Positions 1-11,405 of a stretch of 64,000 nt of DNA are shown in pieces. The stretch comes from Phyto melanocephala (lineage: Eukaryota; Arthropoda; Insecta; Diptera; Rhinophoridae). Under the pieces are notes generated by a model. The model ran no database searches and was not told where the DNA came from. It worked only from the letters and a program-made list of their open reading frames with translations. Both the position numbers and the translations under genes were made by a program. The first letter of the stretch is position 1; the number at the start of each line of letters is the position of its first letter. Location of the stretch: assembly GCA_941918925.1 (NCBI GenBank), contig OW799234.1, positions 110,543,884 to 110,607,883 of the forward strand. The letters run 5' to 3'.

Positions 1-84
1 ACCGATATTACTATATTTGCCTCATATATGCGCCATTTTATTTAGGACGCCATCTTAAATAGTGACTTATTCCCGAATATTTTC

Positions 85-330
85 AATACACAAATCTGTA
101 GTTGTTGCTTCAAAAAGTTAATTTCAATCAACACACTTACGATGTTTTCAATATCCTTATGTGCAAAAAATATTTCAGCCAAATTTGATCCTCAGACAGA
201 CGGTCAGACGGCCATAATAATCAATAAAACTTAAATGGTCTTAAAGTGATACAAGAATTCATAAAAGGCATATTTTATAAGGTCGTAAGCGAATAATTCT
301 ATGCGTTATAAACGAAATGACAAAATGAAC
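85..330 (-). repeat. Degenerate DINE-1-like repeat fragment
   Basis: It carries, in reverse orientation, the remnants of a DINE body: a 'ttgcttcaaaaagtt' block, a 'caacacac' block and the 'cagacagacggtcagacgg' tract that is the complement of the CCGTCTGTCC motif of the intact copies. Both ends are eroded, so the boundaries are approximate. The bases before it (1-84) show nothing recognisable. Confidence 0.4.
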
Positions 331-679
331 ATACACTACATCAGTTTTTGGTTGGTATAAAAAACTTATAAATATTTATAACAAAAACTGTAGCTTAAAA
401 TTAACCAAATATTTTAATATAATTTTTTTAATTATGTTTCGAAATACATTTATTGTTAAAAACATTTTTCTACAAGGGCAAGCGTAGAACATTGACACTC
501 CGCAGTAATAAATATGAATTTATCAACAACAGCAACAAAACCAATTGAAAGCTCTGCTCGCTGTAAATTCGTGTAATAATTGTATTTGTGTAACTTAATA
601 CATGCATTTATTTATGCAAGTATCGGTTTTTTTTAAACTATGAGTGAGAGTCGATTACAGAAAATCTATAAATTAATTA

Positions 680-2140
680 CGCCCTTTACCTATGATGCCA
701 ATTGTATACATTAGGGTGATCGATTATTCGACTTTTTTAAGAAACCGGTTTTCAAATAGTTTGAAATGTACAATTGTAAAAAAATCGGTTGCTATTTTTG
801 AAAATTAAGAAAAAAACGGTTAACCGGTTCGAATATATAAAATATAATATTTAAAGAAAAAATTAAAAAATATTGTTCAAAAAAATGATAATAAAAATTA
901 TATCTAAATATAAAATTTTAACAGTTAACATACGTTTGGCTGCACAATAAAGCAATAACTGACATGAATGTAGTTGACTAATTTGGTTGAATTAGTACTC
1001 TTTACTAGTTAAATAAATAAATACAATAAATTAATACATAAATAAATAAGACTTTTTATAAGGCTGTTATAAAATTTTGTATCTCCCTCGGTACATTTTT
1101 ATTTAAAGGTTAAATAGATCTTTTAAACTTTTAAATGTATTTTGTGTGAAATGATGTGTAATTATGTAATTTGAAACACATTTTTAAGGCTAGGGTTTTC
1201 TTATACCCCTGACAGACATACAAATATAGGCGTAAACTAGTTTGTTCCATAGTTTAATTGAAATTTTAGTTGACAGACACTCAATGTCATTAATTAAAAT
1301 AAGGATCTGGAAGAAGAGAATTATTGCTTTTTCTTTATTGTAACTACACTTTTTCCCTAAAAGTGATCGATCAGCTTGGTTTATGCTTCAATTACCTTCA
1401 ACTTTTAACGTTAAGTTTATATCCTACAAAAAATAATATTTAAGCTTAATTATTTTTTATATTTTGCATTTGTTTTTTAAACAACAAATATATTTCTTTC
1501 AATATTATAGAAGAATAATAGTTTTTATTTTCTGATTTTTGGAAACTTTTCGCGTACTAAATATACTATGGTACGATTGGTTACAAAGATATATGAAAAT
1601 AAACTTAAAAATATAAAAAACCGGCTGACCGGCTGATAAAAAAAACCGGTGTATTCGATATTCGAAAAATCAACATTTAGAAAAAACCGCCAGCAAAAAG
1701 AGGAAAAATCGGGTTTTCCACCGGTTGTAAAACCGAGGCAATCACCCTAGTATACATAGCTTTGTCATTCCATTTTTAATTTCTTCAATATTAGTTTTAA
1801 AACTCCATGAAGTATATATATTCTTAAAGGTCGTGACTAGGGGAGTCGATTGAGTAATTTCGTCTGTCAGTGTGTTGGTTAAAATTAACTTTAAGAAACC
1901 CCCAACGCTTTTCAAGATTTGCGGATAGTATCAATCTTTTGCAAATATCCGGAAATTAATCGCTATTGACATCCAGCAGATTCCCTCCATAACCTTCTGA
2001 GATGTGGGCAAATAAAAATGACTGCTTCTGATTTTCTTATATTTTAAGCATACAAATCAATCCAAAGAAAATTGTATTCACATTTGCTAACATTTGTATT
2101 TATTACATGCCTCTAGGACTATTTGTAACTAATCAGCGAA
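680..2140 (+). mobile_element. DINE-1-like element split by an hAT-type insertion
   Basis: The 5' tip (680-711, 'gccctttacctatgatgcc') matches the CCCTTCACCTGTGGTGC start of the intact copy at 14324. The body resumes at 1750 with 'catagctttgtcattcc', followed by the 'gaagtatatatattc' box, 'ggggagtcgattg' and a CCGTCTGTC-like tract. The two halves become contiguous once the 712-1749 insertion and one copy of its 8-bp target duplication are removed. The 3' hairpin end is eroded. Confidence 0.6.
712..1749. mobile_element. Non-autonomous hAT-type element, copy 1
   Basis: The element is 1038 bp. It begins TAGGGTGATCGATT and ends with the inverted AATCACCCTA. It is flanked on both sides by the perfect 8-bp duplication GTATACAT (704-711 and 1750-1757). 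An 8-bp duplication plus TAGGG termini is the hallmark of hAT transposons. Subterminal blocks are rich in AACCGGTT-like palindromes. No reading frame of transposase size is present, so it must have been mobilised in trans. A second copy in opposite orientation lies at 23407-24471. Confidence 0.85.
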
Positions 2141-4469
2141 GTTACAGGCAAAACTATTTTTAAAAATTAATTTTTTTTCCATATATATCATGTATCTTAT
2201 TAATTAATTTTTGATCACGGTAGATACGCAGAATCCCTAAAATTATATGCGAAAAAACTGAAAAACCCTTAGTTAACTGAGATATAATCACAAAAACACA
2301 AGTACTTTGGTATTTTTTCCAAATTTTTTCTAGACAGCACAGCGTATCGGTATTGTTATCAAAGAAAAAGGCTAAATTACAAAAATATAACACAATACAA
2401 ACAATTCTAAAATACATGATGATAAAATGGCGTACAATAAATTTTATAATGATCAGATCCCGTAATAAAAAGAAACACCCACTTCAAACTCCCTAATATC
2501 AAATTATGGGATTGTCCAGTAGAATACAGTAAAATAAATATTCAAAGTAAAGGATGGCATTGGAAATAGAAAACAAAATGGCGTTGGACATAAAAAATTA
2601 AATCTAGACTAAGCTACGATGTGCTCACTATACCTTTATACATTATAGTAAATGATTTTATAAGATTCGGCATGACCAAGTATAGCATTCCTAGTTGTGT
2701 GTTTTTAATGTTAAGTATTCGAAAACCGAAAACTTTTGAAAGCAACTGTATATGGTTTCAACTTCAAAAGCATCATTCGCCACATGTTCATATATGGTTG
2801 TTCGTATTTGTACATGTGGATAAACATAAGTATATAAATTTTTACATATAATAGCTATTGTAATTGAGCACATGTTTTTACACATTTCAACATGTCAAAA
2901 CCAAACTTAACTATCTATAATGTAATAAAAATTGTATCCAACCAACAACTATACAAGAATCCATATTTTAAAATACAAGTGTTTTTTGTTAACACTCGTA
3001 AATTACTATAAAGATATGATTATATCATCATTGCTTTAACAAATTCAGTTATGTGTTTTTTACTAAGTTTTAAGGAGAGAAAAAACTTTATAACTTTATC
3101 AAACTTACACATACCGACTACTGTTTATTTTTAAATCAATCAAAATGGTTTAATTGCTAAAGTTTTGGCCAATAAACGTTCGAAATAGTGAAATAAAGAA
3201 ATTTTATAAAAAATTCTCACATAACCGCTTACGTTGGAAAATCGTTTGGTTAATATTTATTACACAAAAACAATATAATTAAATATCAATGCTTTGGTAT
3301 TTTAACTAGAAAAATATTTATCTAATATGTAATAGTTTTTAAAACTTTTCAATAATACATTTTTTTTTTGTTCTATTATTTGATTAATATTTCGGTCAAA
3401 GAAACTAATAATAATTTATCTAATATATCAGTACTACAAACCTTAAATAATTAGACCTCGCTTTTAGTTTGAAGTAAGAATAGACAAAGGAAACTACATT
3501 TTTGTAGTTAAAAACGAATAAAATAACACACGTTCAAAAGGAGTTCTGGGAGGGAAAAATTGGCAGCCAGTTTTATATTTTACCCCTCAGCAAACGTTCG
3601 TAAGAAGTATTGTAAAACAAAAATGCAAGTCAGTCGTATAATCTACTAGGCAGTTATGAGACTTTCTCTATATTTGTATCTCTTTACCACCACAGTTGAT
3701 CCCAATAAGGAGCACACCACCTACCCTACTTTATGGGCCAAAAATTCTTTACGATCCTAACAAAGTAGAGGGTTTTGCATATTCAAGTATGTCTTATTAC
3801 CCTATCCTAGTTGAAAAGTCAATGATACTCTGGGAGTCTATGAGTTTCGGATTTTACTTGCACCAAAGATCCTTGTTTTGTTGTACTGAATATAACAAGT
3901 AAGATAGAAATTAATCTTTAGTTATACGAAGTATAATGTTAAATTGAAAATTATTACAATTTAATAATACTTTTTAAAGTAAATGAATGTAACTATATTT
4001 AAATAGGAACAGCCTTTTATTGCATAAAAGTCTTAATGTTAAAAAATTTATTCTAAACGAAAACTGAGAACATTTCTAGTTAAGAAAAGTGCAGACAATC
4101 ACACACAAAGAAAAACCATGGTGGCAACTTGATCACGACGGTCATATTATATTCGCTATAACAATATTTTATTGTCGAAAACAAGTAATAGTTATTTTTG
4201 CTTCATTTCATCATATATTTTGTCACGATAATCAAGCATTTGCTTGAATGTATCATTTAACGTTTACTTTTCGAAAAAAATTTCAACATGGTTATTGTTT
4301 AAAAATAGTATGATTTAAAAAAATTAATTCATCAAAAAATATATATTCAAACGCATTACAAATTACAAATAATCATTACATAATAAGTGAATACAAATTA
4401 ATCAAGCTATGATTTTTTTTATAATAATTTGATTTCAACTGTTTTTCTTTTTGCTGAATTAATTTTTAT
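2141..4469. other. AT-rich intergenic stretch, no gene seen
   Basis: Both strands hold only short frames without family motifs. No RNA gene, long terminal repeat or clear element end was seen. Confidence 0.5.
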
Positions 4470-5217
4470 TATACCCTTCACACAGTGAAAAAAGGTATAT
4501 ATAGGTTTGTCATTCCGTGTGAAATTTCTACAATTTTCATTTCCGACCCCATAAAGTATATATTTTCTGAAAGCTTATGAATAGGGGAGGCGATTAAGCT
4601 CTGTCAGTCTATCCGTCTGACCGTCTGTCCGTCTGTCCGTGTGTATGTTTAAATCAACTTTTTGAAGCCCCCAACATCGCTTGGACCCGGGCGAGGTATT
4701 AAAATATCATAAATATTCGGGAGTAGATCGGTATTGAAAATCAGAAACATCGGTTCATAAACAACTGAGATATGAGCAAAAACCTACGACCACCTCGATT
4801 TTTTTTTCACAAAAAAATTTTTTTTTTATTTTTTTATATTTTTTTTAATGTTTAATGTTTTTAATTCTTTTTTTTATTTTTATTTTTTTGTATTTTTTTT
4901 ATATATTATTTATATTTTTATTATTATTTTTTTTTTGTTTTTTTTTTATATTTATTGTATATATTTTAATTATTTTTTTTTAAATTTTTTTTAATTATTT
5001 TTTAAAAATTTTTTTTTACTTTTTTTTATTTATTTTTTAACATACATACGTAAATTTATAATTTTACAATGGGATGTTTTTATATATGTATGCTTTTATA
5101 TATGTATGTACATATTTCATATAAGATGAATGGTGATACAAACTACTGTTATTGCATGACTACACGTTGTGAAGGGTATTAAGATTCGGCACGGCCGAAA
5201 AAAGAGCTCTTACTTGT
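4470..5217 (+). mobile_element. DINE-1/INE-1-like (Helentron-type, non-autonomous) repeat
   Basis: It starts ATACCCTTCACACAGTG and runs through 'ttccgaccccataaagtata', 'gaataggggag' and repeated CCGTCTGTCC. A long T-rich tract (about 4800-5035) follows. It ends with GTGAAGGGTAT, a TTCGGC/GCCGAA hairpin and 'CTTACTTGTT'. This order matches the Drosophila DINE-1 plan: subterminal ACCC..GGGTAT, 'TTCCGACC..ATAAAGTATATA', CCGTCTGTCC, a 3' hairpin and CTTGTTTT. The assignment to that group is inference from this layout. Confidence 0.75.
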
Positions 5218-6115
5218 TATTTTAAAAGTTTGAGATATCAAAAAAATATGGATTACTTGAGGAATAATGTCTAACGGCAACACATTGAAATGTCGAGGCT
5301 TTTCATATTATATAACACATATATGAACGTCTTGGACTATAATTTGTAAAATACATTAAAGCATTACCAAGAGCAACAAACTATGATTGAATTCTATGAT
5401 GGTGGCTTAAATATACATACATTTGTATAACAGTTATCAATTATCATTTTTATGACTACCAGAAGTATCATGCAATTATAATATTTTGATTCTCTTAAGG
5501 GGTTGTAATAATATATAATAATATAATAATTTATCACCCAGCTCACTTAACGCTTTAAAAGTTGATATTAGCAGCTATTACTTTATTTTAAATCCGGTAC
5601 ATATTTACAACAAAAAAAATCTTTTAAAGTTCTAGTCTTATTATGGTCAATAATGACCATGATTAGTATCACTTAAGTAGATTTTAACTGCTCTTGACAC
5701 ATATAAATCTTGCCCTCAATTTTCTGTTCCTCTGTTCTTAGAACGATTTAAAAACATTTAACTGTTCATGCAAAATATATAGCCATTGAAAACTTCAACA
5801 CACTTGCATAGTTTTAAATAAAAAGAAGATATTAAAATCTTCTATGTTACTCATCTTTAAGGAAACAAAATTTTGTTAGAAAAACTACATACACATACAC
5901 ACACACAATATGTAGAATACACAACATGTGCACTTTTGTATAGGCCTAAATTATAAACACATATTTTATACCATTTTACAAAACCTCATATACATAAATA
6001 AAAAATTAAAGCCTACAATTATTGTACATAAAATACAAACATGTTTTGCTACATTTTATATAAAACCCGCATACAAAAATAATATTTATGTGCACATGAA
6101 AACATACATACATAA

Positions 6116-6164
<49 letters not shown>

Positions 6165-6230
6165 TCAACAGTCCTGACCGATTTCAGAACAAGTTATATA
6201 CGAGTCAGTCAAGTAGCTAAATAAAAAGAA
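5218..6230. other. AT-rich spacer with a (TA)n microsatellite
   Basis: There are no coding signals. A pure TA run fills 6121-6160 and an acacac-rich patch lies near 5890-5905. The stretch separates two DINE-like copies that lie in opposite orientation. Confidence 0.5.
6121..6160. repeat. (TA)n microsatellite
   Basis: Uninterrupted alternating T and A for 40 bases. Confidence 0.95.
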
Positions 6231-6960
6231 AAACAAGTAAGAGCGCTATATTCGGCCGTGCCGAATCTTATATACACTTCACAACGTGTAGTCATGCAAT
6301 AACAGTAGTTTGTATCACCATTCCATATGATATACGTACATACATATAAAATACATACATATATAAAAACATCCCATTGCAAAATTATTAATTTAGTTTA
6401 CTTACTTGTGTTTCCAAAAAAAACTAAAAAAAAATATTAAAAACAAAAAAAAAAAAAAACAATAAAAAATATTACAAAAAATAATTAAAAAAAAATTAAA
6501 AATACAAAAAACATTAAAAAAAATAATAAAAATATAGATAATATATAAAATAATATTAAAAAAAATCTCCTTCGGCTCAGCTGGGATTCGATGCCACGTT
6601 TACTCTAACCAGTATATATGTATGTATGTTGTTGTTGTAATTGTGAAAAAGAACGAGGTGGTCGTGATTTTTTTCTCATATCTCAGAAAGTTATGGGGCG
6701 ACTGTGCTGAATTTCAATAGCGATTCATTCCCGGATATTTCCAAATGATTGCTACCATACACAGATCTAAGGAACATATAGTTGCTTCTAAAAGTTGATT
6801 TCAAATAACACACGAACAGACGGCAGACGGTCGACTCCTTTATTCATAAGCTTTCACAAATATATACTTTGTGGGGTCGGAAATGAAAATTGTAGAAATT
6901 ACAAACGGAATGACAACAAAGCTATATATACCCTTGTGCACCACAGCTGAAGGGTATAAT
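6231..6960 (-). mobile_element. DINE-1-like repeat, reverse orientation
   Basis: The forward strand reads AACAAGTAAGAGCGCTATAT, then the 'ttcggccgtgccgaa' hairpin and ACTTCACAACGTG. An A-rich tract follows (the complement of the usual T-rich tract). It ends 'gcaccacagctgaagggtat'. The start variant CACCTGTGGTGC is shared with the copy at 14324, so these two form one subfamily, distinct from the CACACAGTG subfamily. Confidence 0.75.
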
Positions 6961-9720
6961 AATTTGATATAAAAGGAGTTCATGTATGTATCAGTTAATT
7001 ATTATAAAAAAAACTGCTGGGTTGAAACATTACTGTCAGCAGAAAACATATATGAACTTACACGCAAACATAAATAACAAGAAAAGGCCTGAATGCCTCA
7101 ACGACCAGGACACTAAAAAGCACCAGCACCATAAAACACACAGAAAATAAAATTTATGACCATAAAAATTACTTCATAATCTAATTATAACAACAATTAA
7201 AACTTTCACCCAACCCTACATTGTCTTTGATGGTAAGGTCGTTCAAAAAAAACAAAACAATTTTATTTTATATCCCGTCTATCATGGTGGCAAATAGCAG
7301 CAATTTCGGTAATGTCATCAAATAACAAACAAGAATTAAAATTTATGATAAACGGAAATAAGAAGGACAAATAGAAATGAACACAAATAAGAGACAAGTA
7401 ACAGCTACTGAAACACTTTTAGGTTGCCAAAAAAAAAGAATGAGTTTGCAGACATGGAAAAAATTGATAGCGGAAATTATAAATTCTTCAAAACAGATAT
7501 TAATTAAAATATTCAAAAAACAAACTGTTTTTTGAATAAAATAATTATGAACCCTGTAATTGTTAAATTAAACATCTACATTTTTACAGCATTTTTTTTT
7601 TTTTACTAATCGGCTTTATAAATTTTGTGAGTAAAATGTTTGCGCATTTGGAACAAGGATTCAAGCGAAAATAATATTTTACTGGAATTATAAAAAATTA
7701 TTAGCGGATTTAACCTAACACAGTTTTAATGTACATAAGTGCATACATACATTAATACATACATAGGTACATACATACATGTAAATATATTCAATGCGAT
7801 AGATGGCTTTTAATAAATCACCAGATCATCGTTCAACACGAGAAAATGGGTTTTAGATCATAGATGCCCAAAAATGTTTTGCAGCCCGTATTGGTGAGAG
7901 AATTTTGGAGTACAGTGCTTTGAAAAAGTAAGCTAACAGCTTTTTATCAAAAATTTTTTTTTGTCAAAAAATTGTTTTGGATTTTAAAAATATATAATAA
8001 TGAAGTTCACATTGAACTTGCTATTTTTTAGTTAAAAGAAAAAAAGTAATCTTGAAGATTTCTATTAAAATTAAATACAATAAACTGTTTTGGGTGTAAA
8101 AAACTAATAACAATACAGTAAACGATGAATTTATTATTTTTTTACTTGATAAAATTGAAAATTATCAAAAAATTTTGCAATTTTAAATTTGACTTTATAA
8201 AAACAAAATATTTTTCTATAATTCCATCACAATTTTTTTGCACACTGTATTTGAATAAATGTCAAAGTGCACTCGTCACTGTCTCATGAACGACTTCATT
8301 AAACAATTGTTTGATGAAATGGGCACCTATGTTTTAGATGCAGACTTATGTGTTTAGGTGTGCAATTAGATGACAAATTACACATTCGCGATCACGCAGA
8401 AAAAGTATGAGATAAAGCTTTTAAAAATAGCAAACACCATAATTAAAGTAATGCACAACTTCAGAAGTGCAAAAGATGCAACGAGGCGAGGCGGTTAATA
8501 AGTAGTGTAATATTAAAATACTCAAATTCTTTATGGCACTCCTGCGTTACGTAGTGGAACAACTATTAAAGGCAATGACTGAGTATTCTACAAAGTCGTG
8601 CGATTATGTCAAATAAAATTCTGATACGTTACTGTCCTACATGAAAAAATCGCAACAAAATGTGTGATTGGATGCCACACTGTCATACTTCCCTGCAAAA
8701 ACTTTACTTACAATTTAAACTGTAATAGCTTATTACATGCATTATTTTGCAGCTCAATTGTCTAATATTTGCATTACCCACTATCTATTAAATAAGAACT
8801 CATTCCTAATGTGTTTTGTAACTGATCAATTTAAAATACAAGATAATGACTTCATTTAATTTAATATTAATTTAAGTATAAAAAGAATATTATAAATCTA
8901 GCATATAAAATTCTCGTGTCACAAAATTTGTAACAAAACTCCCCCAAAACGCAAAAGGGAAAGAAAATAAGAAAATTTAAAAAAGTATGGCGCTATAGCC
9001 GAATTATTAAAAAATTTTTAAATTCATGAAACATTACGACTCATATTTACAACATAGGTAGCTTTGATATCAAAGAAGAAAACTTCAAATTTTGTACCCT
9101 ATAGGTGGTACTGTAATCGAATTTTTTCATGTACATATGTGTATGTATTTATAAAAATGTCACAAATTTCTTTTTAATGTTCTTATTAAATATTTATGTT
9201 ATGACCAGCAATGCGGTCCGGGTTCAGCTACTAGTTACATAAAATACTTTACTTTTATTTTAGCATAAAAAAAGTACTTATTTTTTATGTCGTTTTTAAA
9301 TAAGTTGAAATGGATTCGTTTTGGGACATCGCGAACAAAAATAAGTAGTTATTCTAGTCAAATTGTAAGTAGTACTTTCAATAAATTTGTATTACTTTTA
9401 TACTTATTTTGTAAGTAAAGTTTTTGCTGGGTTGCTTACAAAAAGCAACTCTGATCGCACATAAACTACTATTTTATAAAATTTTCCAAAATATTATCAA
9501 ATCGGACACATCTGTCAATAAATCTGTCACACATATGCACTTTTTGTCCACACTATCACACTTTCTAAACACACATACAATTTCTGACATATCGAACGAC
9601 TAAATCTGATAGTCAGTCATGGCCTTGAAGCATCAACGTGTGATACAGCACCTATTAGTACTGCATTGGTACTTGCGGGAATTTTGCCAAAAGATCTCTT
9701 GAAAAAAAACGACTAGATCC
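6961..9720. other. AT-rich intergenic stretch, no gene seen
   Basis: No frame with recognisable motifs was found. Around 9190-9440 there is an 'aaaagtactt'-rich patch edged by CCAGCAA and TTGCTGGG, which could be a worn small inverted-repeat element. The match is too short to call. Confidence 0.4.
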
Positions 9721-10038
9721 GATATCAATGAACATGGTAATCAAATCTCAATTGAAGCATGGCCGGATCGATGGAATAGCTGAACATTTGGATTAGTATC
9801 GAATGTTAAAGTTTAAATTGAACTGCAACACGGAAACAACAATTATTTTATGACAAAGATAATAACTGTCAATGAAAACTTTAACGGCTTCCTATAGCTT
9901 GAAAGAGTATAGATGTAACCATGAAGATGATAATCTTTTCTAATGTCCTAAATGGGAACGTGGAAGGAGCAAACTTTATAAAAAACTTCAGGTATTACTT
10001 ACACCTGATAATCTGGTTAGTGAAATATTAAATTATTA
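9721..10038 (+). pseudogene. R1-type non-LTR retrotransposon relic (C-terminal end of the polymerase protein)
   Basis: Conceptual translation, with stops, gives in order: EAWPDRWNS; 'ELQHGNNNYFMTKIITVN'; then a CxxH-like stretch reading CNHEDDNLF, a stop, CPKWERGRSKLY and LLTPDNLVSEIL. This is the characteristic end of R1/LOA-type polymerase proteins: W..RWD, HG..NFYLTQ.LT, a Cys-His cluster, CPRW..ER and LTPDNLV. At least three stops interrupt it, so it is dead. Only the tail survives, as expected for a decayed non-LTR copy. The clade beyond 'R1-like' is uncertain. Confidence 0.65.
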
Positions 10039-10970
10039 AATCACCGAGTTGAGATTATAAATAAATACGATTTGGTACAATCCTTGTCACATATTCTGCC
10101 CAGCTTAGCCGCTGTGCCTTTATAAATTTAGTCAGCATTTATGTCTCGTTGTAAATTAAATATTTTACGAAGGTTTTCGCAATCGTTGTTGTTTATGTTA
10201 AGTCATACTTCGGTTACTTATATGGTCTAACATAATGTTTAAATTTTTTAGCAGATGTCTCCAGTATATAAAATTGGTAACTATCTTAAAGTGATAGTCT
10301 TATACAGTTGGTATTTTTCCACTCGTTATTTTGATTCGGTTTTATTTTAGTTTAATTCATTCAGTTTGCTTCTTTTGAATGACAGTAGTCTTTATAATTT
10401 AAATCCTTTCTGGAAGCCGACAAAATGTACATGCATATCAGTACCACATTCATAATATTTTTCGCAGTTTTGTTAAAGAGGGAACTGTTGAACCTTAATT
10501 CTCGTCAAAAATAATATTTCGGAAAAAACTGATCACAAATATTTTTACACTGAAAAAATTTGTTTTCCGATTTAGTTTTGGACCTATCATTAGAATTGCA
10601 AATTAAAACAAAAAATGTAAAAAAAATCAGCTTTCTTTCAATAATAACAAAAATAAAAATATTTAAAGAAAACAAAATAAGACAAGTGTTTGTTTGAACA
10701 TGTTTTGATAAAAAACATTCTGTTTAGAAACGCTGAACAAAGCGGACCATTTAATTTTTTTTTTTTTTTTAAGTAAATCCAACAAGCTGTGAACACAAAA
10801 TTTAAAACTGGAGAAAATAAAATCAAAAAAATAATCTTTCAATCAAAAGGTAAGGCTTGTTACACTCTTTCCATTTTATTTAACACTTTTTGCAAAAAAA
10901 AAAAAAAAAAAAAAAAAACTTACCAACACGTACTAACTGGTTTATTTCTTGTTTTATTACATACATGTAA
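10039..10970. other. AT-rich spacer with homopolymer runs
   Basis: Poly-T (about 10755-10770) and poly-A (about 10894-10918) runs are the most striking content. No gene was seen. Confidence 0.5.
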
Positions 10971-11405
10971 TTATATCCTTCACACAGAGAAAAAGGGTAT
11001 TTATAGGTTTGTCATTCCGTGTGAAATTTCTACAATTTTCATTTCCGACCCCATAAAGTGTATATTTTTTTATTTTTTTTTTTAATTTTTTTTTTTATTT
11101 TTTTTTTTTGGTTTTATATTTATTATTTATATTAATTATTTTTTTTTAATTTTTTTTGAAATTTTTTTTTTAATTTTTTTTTGAAATTTTTTTTTTAATT
11201 TTTTTTTTGAAATTTTTTTTTTAACATACATACGTAAATTTATAATTTTACAATGGGATATTTTTATATTGTATGTTTTTTATATATAAACGTACGTATT
11301 TCATATGAGATGAATGGTGATACAAACTACTGTTATTGCATGACTACACGTTGTGAAGGGTATATAAGATTCAGCACGGCCGAATATAGCACTCTTACTT
11401 GTTTT
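10971..11405 (+). mobile_element. Internally shortened DINE-1-like repeat
   Basis: It has the 5' block through 'ttccgaccccataaagtg' and the 3' block from 'acaatgggat' to the hairpin 'ttcagcacggccgaa' and 'CTTACTTGTTTT'. The CCGTCTGTCC segment is missing and the two blocks are joined through T-rich sequence. Confidence 0.7.

Noticed and set aside
5928..6161. 77-aa frame ending in alternating Ile-Tyr
   Set aside because: Its C-terminal half is translation of the (TA)n microsatellite, and the rest has no recognisable content.
9190..9440. Possible small inverted-repeat element edged by CCAGCAA and TTGCTGGG
   Set aside because: The inverted match is only about 7-8 bases and no flanking duplication was found.
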